Assembly (NCBI GenBank): GCA_012965515.1
Contig: DTSE01000088.1
Location: 18,421-82,420 of the forward strand
DNA from: Candidatus Melainabacteria bacterium
GTDB lineage: Bacteria; Cyanobacteriota; Vampirovibrionia; Obscuribacterales; Obscuribacteraceae
Length of the DNA stretch: 64,000 nt
Reading direction: 5' to 3'
Part shown: piece after piece, positions 1 to 7,954 of the stretch
How positions within the stretch are numbered: position 1 is the first letter of the stretch
Layout of the letters: every line of letters starts with the position of its first letter
Translations under genes and position numbers: made by a program
Notes under the pieces: generated by a model
What the model saw: only the letters and a program-made list of their open reading frames with translations
Database searches by the model: none
What the model was told of the DNA's origin: nothing

Positions 1-2
1 TG

Positions 3-404
3 GACGAAATTAGAATTCCGATTGCCAATGAGGTCGATATTGTAGCGGCTCGTCATCAAGGACGTACCCTAGGATCGAAACTTGGATTTTCGAGCAGCGA
101 GCAGACTCTTATAGCGACTGCCATTTCCGAAATCGCCAGAAACATCGTCACCTATGCCAGACAGGGGCATATCACATTTTCAATCGTCGAAGCATTACCC
201 AAGCAAGGCGTGCAGATAGTCGCGGAGGATGAAGGACCAGGAATCGCTGACATTTCACTAGCGCTGCAAGACGGTTATTCAAGCAACAAGAGCCTGGGGC
301 TTGGTTTACCAGGCGCTAAGCGGCTAATGGATGAGTTTGAAATTGATTCTCAACTGGGTCGAGGCACAACGATCAAGATGATTAAGTGGAAACATCGTAA
401 ATGA
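3..404 (+). CDS. Anti-sigma factor serine kinase, RsbT/RsbW type (5' partial)
   Basis: The reading frame is open from the left window edge to TGA at 402-404, so the start lies outside. It is a GHKL-fold (HATPase_c_2) serine kinase of the kind that phosphorylates STAS anti-sigma-antagonists in partner switching. Visible motifs are an N-box (SEIARNIVTYA), G1 box (EDEGPGI) and a G2 lid with GLGLPGAKRLMDEF, followed by GRGTTI. The GLGLPGAKRLMD wording is typical of RsbT rather than RsbW. The stop overlaps the ATG of the phosphatase gene (ATGA), which implies translational coupling; STAS partners (RsbS/RsbR) would be expected just upstream, outside the window. Confidence 0.88.
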   Translation, partial: DEIRIPIANEVDIVAARHQGRTLGSKLGFSSSEQTLIATAISEIARNIVTYARQGHITFSIVEALPKQGVQIVAEDEGPGIADISLALQDGYSSNKSLGLGLPGAKRLMDEFEIDSQLGRGTTIKMIKWKHRK

Positions 405-1024
405 CCTCTCTTCAAGATCATGAGATTGCAGAATGGTTTGCCGCCAGCAAACCTCATCCGCACGAGAATGTTTGCGGCGATGGCTACCTTGTTCAGAACA
501 CTCAGAGAGGAGTGTTGTTTTGCGTAGTCGACGGCTTGGGTCATGGAAAAGAAGCTTTTGCTGCGACAGAGAGAGCTCTTCACACAGTAACCAATCATGC
601 AGATGATGACCTCGCGTTCATTATGGAGAGCTGCAACACAGCGCTGAAACAAACGCGAGGAGCCGTAGTCAGTTTAGTCCTATTCGATCATTTGCAAAGC
701 CAAATCTCTTGGGTCGGAGTCGGCAATGTAGAAGGCGTTTTACTTCGCCCTTCCGAAAAACGCGAGTGGCTGCCACTGCGCTCCGGCATTGTCGGCTGCC
801 GGATGCCCAGGCTTACGGTTACCAGCTTGCCGTTGACTGCTGGGGATCTCCTCATAATGTATTCGGACGGTGTGCACAATCGCGCTGTGGAGAACCTGCA
901 ATTCTATAATTCGGCTCAAGAAATCGCCTCCGGGATAATGAGCGATCATCTGAGACATACGGATGACGCTATCGTTTTGGTCGCACGGTATCACGGCACT
1001 CAGTTACGTGAGGACTGTCGCTAA
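401..1024 (+). CDS. SpoIIE/RsbX-like PP2C serine phosphatase
   Basis: 207 aa, close to RsbX (about 200 aa). It is a stand-alone PP2C/SpoIIE-fold domain expected to dephosphorylate STAS proteins and so reset the partner-switching module. Metal-binding acidic motifs are visible: GDGY near the N-terminus, VVDGLGHG at about residues 43-50, MYSDGVHNR in the second half, and TDDAIVLV near the C-terminus. There is no sensory domain, in contrast to RsbU. It begins on the ATGA overlap with the upstream kinase gene and ends directly before the GTG start of the histidine kinase, so the three genes form one transcription unit. Confidence 0.86.
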   Translation: MTSLQDHEIAEWFAASKPHPHENVCGDGYLVQNTQRGVLFCVVDGLGHGKEAFAATERALHTVTNHADDDLAFIMESCNTALKQTRGAVVSLVLFDHLQSQISWVGVGNVEGVLLRPSEKREWLPLRSGIVGCRMPRLTVTSLPLTAGDLLIMYSDGVHNRAVENLQFYNSAQEIASGIMSDHLRHTDDAIVLVARYHGTQLREDCR

Positions 1025-2050
1025 GTGGAAGAGCAGTACCAGACAATTCTTCTTCACTACATTACTGATGGCGGCGAGCCCGACCTTGAGCTTGCCTATG
1101 AATGTGGGCGCCAAGCAGTCGTCGAAGGCACAAGTGTGCTGCAGGTCATTGATGCGCATTATCAAGCACTTTCCGACGTTTTGAGTCGGGCTGAGACACC
1201 CGAAGATAGTATGACTATCGTCCAGCGAGCTTCGAGCTTACTTAAGGAAGCTTTGAGCCCATATGAAATGACGCAGCGTGGATATGGTGAAACCATAAAT
1301 GTACTGCGCAACCAGAACGAGAAGTTGACCAAGTTGATGGAAGAGAAATCTGAGCTCCTTACGCAAAGAGAAGATTTTATGATGGTCGTTACGCATGATT
1401 TGAAAACGCCCATCAACGCAGCTGATCGCTGTTTGTCTCTATTGTTGGAAGGCGATTTTGGCGCCCTTACTGATACCCAACTTGAGGTGCTCTCGACAAT
1501 GAAGGATAGCAACCAGCGAATGTTTACAATGGTCAGAAATTTGCTGGACGCTTATCGGTATGAGCAGTCGACGCCGGTGCTCCATATGTTCAAAATGGAT
1601 GTTAGCCAGACAGCCACCGCGGTTGTGAATAATTTCAAACTACCTGCGCAAATGAGAGACATGACAATCAAGGCAGAGCTAGAAACTGCGCAACCAAATA
1701 TGGTGCTAGGTGATGCTAATGCCATTCAGCATTTGATAACGAATTTGATCGATAACGCAATTAAGTTCACTCCTGATGGTGGTGTTATAACCCTGAAGGT
1801 GCGCCGCCATGAGGATTCGATAAAAATAGAAGTTTCTGATACAGGCAGAGGAATTGGGAAGGACGAGCAAAGCAGGCTGTTTCAACGTTTCTTTCAAGCC
1901 GAAGGTGGCAAGAAGATGTATACCGGAACTGGTCTGGGTCTGTATTTATGCAATCAAATAGCAGCCGCGCACAATGGCACAATTGAGTGCGAGAGCGAGA
2001 TAGGACGCGGCACCACATTCATTGTTACGCTTCCATCCATTCGTGACTAA
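1025..2050 (+). CDS. Sensor histidine kinase with RsbU_N-like input domain
   Basis: 341 aa with GTG start immediately after the phosphatase stop. The first about 80 residues resemble the RsbU/RsbRD N-terminal domain (LAYECGRQAVVEGTSVLQVIDAH) that links stressosome-type regulators to switch kinases. A short coiled linker leads to a HisKA domain with H-box VTHDLKTP (about residue 123). The catalytic core shows N-box NLIDNAIKFTPDGG, G1 DTGRGIG, F-box LFQRFF and G2 GTGLGLYLC. No transmembrane segment is seen, so it is cytosolic. The HisKA/HATPase core closely resembles that of the globin kinase at 26442-28061 (shared QREDF...THDLKTP and LLEGDFG), so the two are likely paralogs. Its response regulator is not adjacent. 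Confidence 0.88.
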   Translation: MEEQYQTILLHYITDGGEPDLELAYECGRQAVVEGTSVLQVIDAHYQALSDVLSRAETPEDSMTIVQRASSLLKEALSPYEMTQRGYGETINVLRNQNEKLTKLMEEKSELLTQREDFMMVVTHDLKTPINAADRCLSLLLEGDFGALTDTQLEVLSTMKDSNQRMFTMVRNLLDAYRYEQSTPVLHMFKMDVSQTATAVVNNFKLPAQMRDMTIKAELETAQPNMVLGDANAIQHLITNLIDNAIKFTPDGGVITLKVRRHEDSIKIEVSDTGRGIGKDEQSRLFQRFFQAEGGKKMYTGTGLGLYLCNQIAAAHNGTIECESEIGRGTTFIVTLPSIRD

Positions 2051-2180
2051 GCTCCGGTAATGATTTCGACTATTTCTTGCGAAACAGATTAGCTGATGAA
2101 GCAATTAATAGTCCTGAGGAACGATAACTATTTCGCGATAAATTGTCATTTTTAAGCTGAGGCCTTTTCAGGTAAAGCTT

Positions 2181-3086
2181 ATGAACGTCAAAGAGAGACT
2201 TCCGCTCAGTAACAGCAAGATCGCCGAAAAATTAAACAGCATCGGGGACTTGCTAGAAGAAAGTGGAGACAATCCCTATCGGGTAAAAGCATATCGGAAC
2301 GCCGCCACGGTGGTGGGACGCAATTCTCGCGAAGTTTCCGAAATTCTCGAAGATAAAGGTCTTGAAGGATTGATGGAACTGGACGGGATTGGTATCTCGC
2401 TATCGCATGTCATTCAAAGAATTGCAGAAGATGGACATGTCTTACTGCTTGATCGCTTGCTAAAGGAAGTAAATCCGGAGGTCTCGCTTTCATCTGTCCC
2501 CGGAGTCGGCAAAAAGCTGGCAGCAGAGATCCACAACAAATTAGGAATCGAAAATCTCCACGACTTAGAAATTGCAGCAAATGACGGTCGTCTTGCGGCT
2601 GTACCGGGCATGGGTGAAAAGCGGCTGCGCGCTGTGCGAGAGTGCCTAGCTGGTAGGTTTCATCGATTTCCTGTGATGAAGTCGCCAAAAGTCCAAAGTC
2701 ACATTCATTCGCCAGGCAATAACCCTGAAGTAAATGTGGCTGAGATTCTCAATATTGATAATGAATACAATCTTGCTGTCAAAAAGCATAGTCTGCCTTT
2801 AATCACTCCTAAACGATTCAATCCAACAAGAAGCGCATGGCTGCCTGTTTTACATACAGTTAGAAACAATCGTCGCTATACTGCAATGTACTCAAATACT
2901 GCAAGAGCGCATGAGCTTGGGACACAGAGAGACTGGGTCGTGATTTATCTTGACGGCGGTAATCTGCAGTGGACGGTTGTCACTGCTCGATATGGTTCAT
3001 TAGCTGGAAAGAGAGTGGTGCGCGGGCATGAGCGAGAGTGCCTGGAGTTTTATCAACTCCCTGCTGTTGCTGCGCCGTCGCAATAA
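2181..3086 (+). CDS. HhH protein resembling the N-terminal part of family X DNA polymerase
   Basis: 301 aa. Residues about 8-160 match the 8-kDa plus helix-hairpin-helix region of PolX: a helical start (NSKIAEKL...GDNPYRVKAYRNAA), one HhH-like turn (LDGIGISLS) and two canonical HhH turns (VPGVGKKLA, VPGMGEKRLRAV). The nucleotidyltransferase palm and PHP domains of PolX are absent. Instead an unrecognised domain of about 100 residues follows (about 200-300; SAWLPVLHTVRNNRRYTAMYSNTARAHELG), rich in aromatic and basic residues. It probably binds DNA ends or gaps non-catalytically; the role is inferred. Its 3' end overlaps the convergent PLP-enzyme gene by 34 bp. Confidence 0.75.
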   Translation: MNVKERLPLSNSKIAEKLNSIGDLLEESGDNPYRVKAYRNAATVVGRNSREVSEILEDKGLEGLMELDGIGISLSHVIQRIAEDGHVLLLDRLLKEVNPEVSLSSVPGVGKKLAAEIHNKLGIENLHDLEIAANDGRLAAVPGMGEKRLRAVRECLAGRFHRFPVMKSPKVQSHIHSPGNNPEVNVAEILNIDNEYNLAVKKHSLPLITPKRFNPTRSAWLPVLHTVRNNRRYTAMYSNTARAHELGTQRDWVVIYLDGGNLQWTVVTARYGSLAGKRVVRGHERECLEFYQLPAVAAPSQ

Positions 3087-4408
3087 TTAGACGGATCTGC
3101 AGATGTTTCTTCTAGAGCTCTAGATAAATCAGCAATGATGTCGTGCCAATCTTCAAGACCCAACGAAAGGCGAATACCCCCGGGCGAAATGCCGATGGCA
3201 TTTTTGAGATCGTCAGGCAGCGCCGCATGCGTCATCGAGTACGGCGCTTCGATCAATGTTCTAATCTGTCCGAGGCTCACTGCAAGCGTGATACACCTGG
3301 AGTTCTTAGCCACGACATTTATAAAAATTTCTGCAGCCTTCTGCGCACGGCCTTGATTTCCCTTCAAGACGAAATAGATGACTGTGCCAGGTGCAAATGT
3401 TCCGTCATAGCTAAACATCTGTTTGCGGGCGAGTTCTCTTTGAGGAAAGGATTCCAACCCTGGATATATTACTTTCTCGATCATGGGATGACCCTCAAGA
3501 AAGTGGGCTATTTTCATTGCTGACTTTTGCTGATTTACCATTCGAGCCGCTAATGTAGGCAGACCATAAACAAGAATCGGCCATGCGCCTTTCGGCGAGA
3601 GGACGCCACCAAAGTCTTTTCGATACAAGAGCAAATCTCTTTGATACTTGGCAGAGGCTATCACTGCTCCTCCCATGTCTGTTCCAAAGCCGCCAATGTT
3701 TTTGGTTAAGCTTTGAACGACCATGTCTGCTCCGAATTGAAGCGGCCTCTGGCAGAATGGTGTCGCAAATGTGTTATCCACAATCAGTAGAATTTCGCGA
3801 CCCTTGGGTCTGGTTGCATTCACGTCGGAAATTGATTTCTTTATGGAGGCAATATCCAGTATGTCTAATGTTGGGTTGACAGGCGTTTCCAGATAAACCA
3901 CCCTCGTATTGCAAGTGATGGAAGACCAGAATGCACTGGGATCTTTTAAATCAACAAACGAGGTAGTAATACCCTGTCTTGGGAGCCAGTTTGCAAACAG
4001 GCTGTACGTGCAGCCGTACAATGTGTGATGCGCGACAATTTCGTCTCCGTGTTTTGTAGTAACTCCTATGGCAGCGCTGATTGCCGCCATTCCAGTGGCA
4101 AAACAGACTGCAATGTCACCGCCTTCCGCACATGCAAGTTTTTCTTCGAGCATGCCTCGGGCCGGTTCATCTAATCGGTCGTATATAAAGATCGGAAGAC
4201 TGTCAATGTCTTCTGGATTGGCAAAGTGAGCAAAACCTTCAGCTCCCCTTTGGACGTTGTCTAGTCTATACGCGCAAGACGCTGACATGGGAGGAACAAT
4301 ATGATGATTGTATTCCCAGTGTTTGCTTCCATAGCTTCCGTCAATCATGCGAGTTCGCATGTTGTAGTTCGCCTGATTTTGTTCTTTATTCTTAGCCATC
4401 GAAAGCAT
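3053..4408 (-). CDS. PLP-dependent Cys/Met-metabolism enzyme (methionine gamma-lyase / cystathionine gamma-synthase family)
   Basis: 451 aa, fold type I, slightly longer than the usual about 400 aa. The family signature DNTFATPFCQRPLQFGADMVVQSLTK is present in sequence form around residues 215-240, with the Schiff-base Lys in SLTKNIGG. The family converts O-acyl-homoserine, cystathionine or methionine; sequence alone does not fix the reaction, though the Gly-rich loop and C-terminal SLGQIRTLIEAPYSMTH suit methionine gamma-lyase or O-acetylhomoserine sulfhydrylase equally. An alternative ATG lies three codons downstream (4399). It stands alone between converging and diverging neighbours. Confidence 0.88.
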   Translation of the reverse strand: MLSMAKNKEQNQANYNMRTRMIDGSYGSKHWEYNHHIVPPMSASCAYRLDNVQRGAEGFAHFANPEDIDSLPIFIYDRLDEPARGMLEEKLACAEGGDIAVCFATGMAAISAAIGVTTKHGDEIVAHHTLYGCTYSLFANWLPRQGITTSFVDLKDPSAFWSSITCNTRVVYLETPVNPTLDILDIASIKKSISDVNATRPKGREILLIVDNTFATPFCQRPLQFGADMVVQSLTKNIGGFGTDMGGAVIASAKYQRDLLLYRKDFGGVLSPKGAWPILVYGLPTLAARMVNQQKSAMKIAHFLEGHPMIEKVIYPGLESFPQRELARKQMFSYDGTFAPGTVIYFVLKGNQGRAQKAAEIFINVVAKNSRCITLAVSLGQIRTLIEAPYSMTHAALPDDLKNAIGISPGGIRLSLGLEDWHDIIADLSRALEETSADPSNYCDGAATAGS

Positions 4409-4428
4409 CCGGATCGGGTATCACTATT

Positions 4429-4444
4429 GCAACGATAACGTTGC
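4429..4444. promoter_or_regulatory. Inverted repeat in the divergent PLP enzyme / hsp20 spacer
   Basis: GCAACG-ATAA-CGTTGC is a perfect 6-bp inverted repeat with 4-nt centre, about 20 bp upstream of the PLP-enzyme start and about 240 bp upstream of hsp20. It may be an operator for the minus-strand gene; the assignment rests only on symmetry and position. Confidence 0.3.
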
Positions 4445-4684
4445 GTATTTAATGTGAGCCTCGTTCTCAGGAATGATGATGTGGACGTGCTTCTGGTGTG
4501 TCTCTTTCCTGAGAGTCCGCAAATTTTCGAGTGACGTGCTTTTCTGCGAATCATACTTTTGATGCATCATATCAATCCGAATGTAGATGTAGCGAAGCGA
4601 GCTTCCGGGCGATGATATGTCCAGGTTGCTTATCAAGGCAAGCAAAGATAACTATTGGCGAGACTCATTAAAGGAGAAAGGAAA

Positions 4685-5197
4685 ATGACTACAGCGACGC
4701 CTGTTAAGGAAGAAAAGGCCAAGGAAACTAAGAAAGAATCCACAGCTATTGCTCGCAGGGAGCATCCGTTTCTTGCGTTGCAGGAAGAGATGAATCACTT
4801 GTTTGAGGAGTTCAAGGGCGGGCTTCCTTTTGGCAGAAACAGATGGTTTGAACCAATGTCGGAATTCAGTGCCAAGGTAGATATGAAAGATGATGACAAA
4901 GTAATTGTCGTCAGTGCTGAATTGCCAGGCGTTGAAATGAAAGACATTGAAGTGAAGGTCGAGGACAGATCTCTTGTAATTAAAGGAGAGAAACGCTCTG
5001 AGAAGGAAGAGAAGGACAAAAACTATTACAGAATGGAAAGAAGCTATGGCTCGTTTTATCGCTTGCTTCCATTGCCAACTGCTGTTGAAAAGAGTGCAGT
5101 GGAGGCGGTCTATAAGGACGGCGTTTTGAAAGTAACGTTGCCTAAGTCGAAGGAAGCCATCGAAAATGGAAAAACCATTCCTGTAAAAGCTGGCTAA
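4685..5197 (+). CDS. Small heat-shock protein, Hsp20/alpha-crystallin family
   Basis: 170 aa from ATG 4685, chosen because AAAGGAGAAAGG precedes it with good spacing; an upstream in-frame GTG/TTG-type start at 4655 lacks this. A charged N-terminal arm (KEEKAKETKKES) precedes the alpha-crystallin domain (about residues 65-155) with VDMKDDDKVIVVSAELPGVEMKDIEV and the A-x-x-x-n-GVL signature (YKDGVLKVTLPK). The C-terminal TIPVKAG supplies the I-x-I/V-type anchor. It is an ATP-independent holdase that forms oligomers and binds unfolding proteins. Within this window it belongs to the stress gene set (Usp, HPF, FtsH), like HspX in dormancy regulons. A strong terminator follows. Confidence 0.95.
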   Translation: MTTATPVKEEKAKETKKESTAIARREHPFLALQEEMNHLFEEFKGGLPFGRNRWFEPMSEFSAKVDMKDDDKVIVVSAELPGVEMKDIEVKVEDRSLVIKGEKRSEKEEKDKNYYRMERSYGSFYRLLPLPTAVEKSAVEAVYKDGVLKVTLPKSKEAIENGKTIPVKAG

Positions 5198-5217
5198 GCT
5201 AAATCTAGAATCAACAA

Positions 5218-5245
5218 AAAGCGCGCCCTGACAGGGCGCGCTTTT
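5218..5245. terminator. Bidirectional intrinsic terminator after hsp20
   Basis: AAAGCGCGCCCTG-A-CAGGGCGCGCTTT is a perfect 13-bp inverted repeat; T-run on the plus strand and A-run on the left serve hsp20 and the convergent GNAT gene. Confidence 0.9.
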
Positions 5246-5304
5246 AAATTGCTTGTAACATACTTTGAGAGTTTTGTTTTGACTGCTGGTTTCAAGGCAG
5301 GCAA

Positions 5305-5865
5305 TTAATCTGATTGCAAGTAACCGTTGCTGAGATCTAGAGTGATATTCATTACTCCAGTCGTGGTGACCACCGATTTCATGGGGATATCGCTGTGTTT
5401 GAAGACATCCAGCATTTTCGTGTTATCTGGTAAAACCAAAGCCGTGAAAGTTTTCAATCCATTTTTCACGGCTATCTTTCTCAAATGTCTAAGTAGCACT
5501 GTGGCAATTCCGAGTCCTTGATACTCTTCATTGACGGCAAAAGCAATCTCTGCCTCGGTTGCGTTTGTACTCGGCATAACATATCGCGCGACGCCTGCCG
5601 GCAGAATCTTTCCATCCTCTTCAATACTTGCAAGAAGCGCAACATGATGGAAGAAGTCAACTTCAGTGAAATATGCTAATTCCTTGTCAGTGAGCTCTCT
5701 TTTCGGAGTGAGAAAGCGGTAGTAGAGGGATGCTGGACTTAGATGGTGCATACCCTCTGCAAGAATAGGTTTGTCTTCTGGAATTATGGAACGAATGTCC
5801 AAGACTCGGCCGTCGCGCAGCTGATCTTTGGCGAAATACTTTAGCTTGAGCCCAATCAGTTGCAT
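5305..5865 (-). CDS. GNAT-family N-acetyltransferase
   Basis: 186 aa single GNAT domain. The acetyl-CoA pyrophosphate loop appears as EEYQGLGIATVLLRHLRKIA (Q/RxxGxG/A, about residues 113-132), preceded by the beta-4 strand AEIAFAVN. The N-terminal DIRSIIPEDKPILAEGMHHLSPASLYYRF resembles the acetyltransferase domain of Pat-type and acyl-CoA-synthetase-linked acetyltransferases (LSPESLYLRF-type), which acetylate lysines of metabolic enzymes, but no cyclic-nucleotide-binding or NDP-forming domain is fused. The substrate is therefore unknown. It is convergent with hsp20 and shares its terminator. Confidence 0.85.
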   Translation of the reverse strand: MQLIGLKLKYFAKDQLRDGRVLDIRSIIPEDKPILAEGMHHLSPASLYYRFLTPKRELTDKELAYFTEVDFFHHVALLASIEEDGKILPAGVARYVMPSTNATEAEIAFAVNEEYQGLGIATVLLRHLRKIAVKNGLKTFTALVLPDNTKMLDVFKHSDIPMKSVVTTTGVMNITLDLSNGYLQSD

Positions 5866-5887
5866 TTGTCTTGTTTTAACCGTCCCT

Positions 5888-6268
5888 TCACTCTACTTTG
5901 TCTCGATTATTCTCTTTTGGGTTTAGGTGCCCTTCAAACTCCTTTATGAGAAACGGTGTGAGACATTTCTTTGCGAACACATATGAGCCAAGAACAATAG
6001 TCGGAGTTCCCCAAACCCTTAAAAGAAGAGGCAGAAAGCGATAAAGCAAATTTAGTAGGGTGACGCTGAGACCAATACTCATGACGATAGAATTTTTCTC
6101 TATCAGCCGTTCCTGTCTACTTCGCGGCATTTTTTTGAAACTATCAATCAGCTTTCGCTTCCAGAAGGCAAGCGCTTCATTTATGTCAGTCGGACGGCTT
6201 TCCGAATAGGCTCCTGTATTGGGAAAAGGACTGCGCATCACGTTTGGATTTCTTTCTACTTCTTCCAT
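5888..6268 (-). CDS. Hypothetical membrane-associated protein
   Basis: 126 aa from ATG 6268, which follows the hpf stop by one base; a longer frame to 6313 would overlap hpf by 44 bp. I do not recognise the family. It has a basic amphipathic middle (FWKRKLIDSFKKMPRSRQERLIEKNS), then one hydrophobic segment or hairpin of about 45 residues (SIVMSIGLSVTLLNLLYRFLPLLL...VLGSYVFAKK), and a charged tail. It is probably an inner-membrane protein co-transcribed with and translationally coupled to the hibernation factor gene. Confidence 0.6.
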   Translation of the reverse strand: MEEVERNPNVMRSPFPNTGAYSESRPTDINEALAFWKRKLIDSFKKMPRSRQERLIEKNSIVMSIGLSVTLLNLLYRFLPLLLRVWGTPTIVLGSYVFAKKCLTPFLIKEFEGHLNPKENNRDKVE

Positions 6269-6269
6269 C

Positions 6270-6695
6270 TTACACCCCGGGGCGCGAAAACTCTTCCATT
6301 TGTTCGCGCTCAATTTCGCGTAATTCTGCTTCTTCTTGCAGATCCGGCTTTACAGTTCTGCTCTTAGTGTTTCCTCTCCGTTTGCGAGCATAGTCTTCTA
6401 GCCTTCGCCTGGCCATGTCGAAGGCATCTTTGAGCGCAACCTTCAAGTCTTCGTATTCCGAGCCGTTTACCGACTTTGTTTCCACAACCAGCTCAGCTCC
6501 TGGAACAGCCATATCAATACGAACTTGATAGACATTTCCTTTTTGTTGATGTTTATGAGGTATTTCGATTATGACCTTGCAGTGGACAATTTTTTCGAAA
6601 TAGATTGTAAGTTTTTGACAGTGTTGATTTGCCAGCTCCTCAATACTTTTTGAGTGCTTCATGTTTCTGAAAATTACTTGAGTCGGGATCGTCAT
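6270..6695 (-). CDS. Ribosome hibernation-promoting factor, HPF/RaiA (short form)
   Basis: 141 aa. The N-terminal about 105 residues follow the RaiA/HPF beta-alpha-beta-beta-beta-alpha pattern: TQVIFRNMKHSKSIEELANQ, a beta hairpin (CKVIIEIP...GNVYQVRIDMAVPGAELVV) and a closing helix (EDLKVALKDAFDMARRRLEDYARKRR). The long-form dimerisation domain is absent; a charged Glu-rich tail replaces it. Members bind the 30S decoding centre and stop translation in resting cells. The gene heads a two-gene operon; two TGATCAC elements lie just upstream. It fits the low-energy survival theme of the window. Confidence 0.88.
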   Translation of the reverse strand: MTIPTQVIFRNMKHSKSIEELANQHCQKLTIYFEKIVHCKVIIEIPHKHQQKGNVYQVRIDMAVPGAELVVETKSVNGSEYEDLKVALKDAFDMARRRLEDYARKRRGNTKSRTVKPDLQEEAELREIEREQMEEFSRPGV

Positions 6696-6715
6696 GGCTA
6701 TTTTTCCATAAAGAA

Positions 6716-6749
6716 TGTGATCACAGCGAGTTATGTATTGATGATCACT
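6716..6749. promoter_or_regulatory. Two TGATCAC palindromic elements upstream of hpf
   Basis: TGTGATCACA (6716-6725, perfect palindrome) and ATGATCACTG (6741-6750) share the core TGATCAC with centres 24 bp apart, 20-55 bp upstream of the hpf start. The arrangement suggests a dimeric regulator bound to one DNA face; the protein is unknown. Confidence 0.4.
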
Positions 6750-6790
6750 GAGACCATCGTAGATGCAGCCGTGGGACAGAAGTGCTTTTC

Positions 6791-7090
6791 CTAGCAGGTG
6801 CTTGGAAAATCGTCCTGGTCTATCTCAGACCAATCTGTCTGTGACTTGGTTTGAACTTGCTTTGAGCCATCATGATCTTTCCATGCTTGAGATAGCTCTG
6901 ACCAGGCATTCTCAAGACCTTCATGCAACTCTTTTAAGGCAAATTGACTGTGTATTGCTGCCATCTCTTCGCTTTTGGTCAACGCTGCCTTTGCCCTTAC
7001 GGCAGCTTCGATGAGAACATCGATTTTCGCTCCGAGATTGGCAAGCAATTCTTCGGCGCAAGCGTGTGGTTTATTTTCAACTTTCGACAT
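6791..7090 (-). CDS. Hypothetical helical protein
   Basis: 99 aa from ATG 7090, preceded by AGAGGACTGGAA; an in-frame start at 7144 has no comparable ribosome site. No family is recognised. The protein looks entirely helical and soluble, with a heptad-like middle (ELLANLGAKIDVLIEAAVRAKAALTKSEEMAAIH) and an acidic, Gln-rich C-terminus (WSEIDQDDFPSTC). It is monocistronic on the minus strand, upstream of the hpf operon. Confidence 0.55.
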   Translation of the reverse strand: MSKVENKPHACAEELLANLGAKIDVLIEAAVRAKAALTKSEEMAAIHSQFALKELHEGLENAWSELSQAWKDHDGSKQVQTKSQTDWSEIDQDDFPSTC

Positions 7091-7467
7091 TTCCAGTCCT
7101 CTTTTAGTGACCTTGTTTGAACAATATCGAAGTTCGCGAGGCAAGATATCATCCCCGCGGACAGTCCTGACTTGATACCATCGACTGATGGCGTTGTTAA
7201 TTACAGAGTCTGCCTGCTTCGAAATTTACGTAAAACAAAGACGATTGAGAATGCACTGTGACTGCTTTCTCTTACTTTTCTTAGTTTCTTGAATTGGTCG
7301 CAGGACCGGTGCTGCCCTCGGTAGAAACTATCCCTAATTTCTCTCTCTGGAGAACCTGCGTCATATACAACACTTTACGGCGTTTTTCCCCGACTTCCAT
7401 CGTTTTTGCGGACGAGTTAATACCCATCCTCCCGGACGATAACTGGCATCAACTTGAGATCCGTAAG
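7091..7467. other. Intergenic region without recognised feature
   Basis: Between a hypothetical gene and a usp gene. A 69-codon plus-strand frame (7294-7503) runs into the antisense of the usp gene, has no ribosome site and no recognisable composition; I see no convincing gene, RNA or terminator. Confidence 0.5.
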
Positions 7468-7944
7468 TCAGAGGAGTTCTTCTTGGCTGGATTCGAACAC
7501 TAGGATGTCTTTCTTCTCAATACGGATGATACAAAATGAGCACTGTGCATGACTCGCAACATAATGCGATACGCTTCCTAGCAACAATCGCTCCAAACCG
7601 TTCTTACTGCTTGAACCCATTACTATGAGGTCTGCAGGCCAGCTTTTGGCGTACTCAAGAATTTCGTGAGCCGGACTTCCGACCAATACATCATATGTTA
7701 TGTACGCTTCCGGCAATGATTTGAGCAGCGCGGTTTTCAGTTGCGAAAGCATTTTGTCAGCAAGCTGCATCTCTTTGTCGAAGTAAGCTTTCTTTTCCGC
7801 ATCAGAAGAACCGTAGTGTTGCTGCAACGGAGCAACGATGTTGATCAATTTGAACTGCGGTGAAGATTCCCAGATATGCTTTGCGCAAAAGCGTACGAGG
7901 GCATCACCAAACAATTTGTCAGATGCGGCCAAGAGGATGTTCAC
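7468..7944 (-). CDS. Universal stress protein (UspA family)
   Basis: 158 aa from GTG 7944 (GTG 7950 is the alternative); AAGGAG sits five bases before 7944. Single Usp alpha/beta domain starting VNILLAASDKLFGDALVRF and ending IVMGSSSKNGLERLLLGSVSHYVASHAQCSFCIIR. The ATP-binding signature Gx2Gx9G(S/T) is changed at its second Gly (GSSS), so nucleotide binding may be weakened. The opening DKLFGDALVRFCAKHIWESSPQFKLINIVAPLQQ is close to the Usp at 15567-16064, suggesting a paralogous pair. It lies 10 bp downstream of, and in the same direction as, the ArsR-type regulator, so the two are probably co-transcribed. Confidence 0.9.
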   Translation of the reverse strand: MNILLAASDKLFGDALVRFCAKHIWESSPQFKLINIVAPLQQHYGSSDAEKKAYFDKEMQLADKMLSQLKTALLKSLPEAYITYDVLVGSPAHEILEYAKSWPADLIVMGSSSKNGLERLLLGSVSHYVASHAQCSFCIIRIEKKDILVFESSQEELL

Positions 7945-7954
7945 AACCACTCCT

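Noticed and set aside
7294-7503. 69-codon plus-strand frame
   Set aside because: No ribosome site, runs antisense into a usp gene, no recognisable domain or composition.
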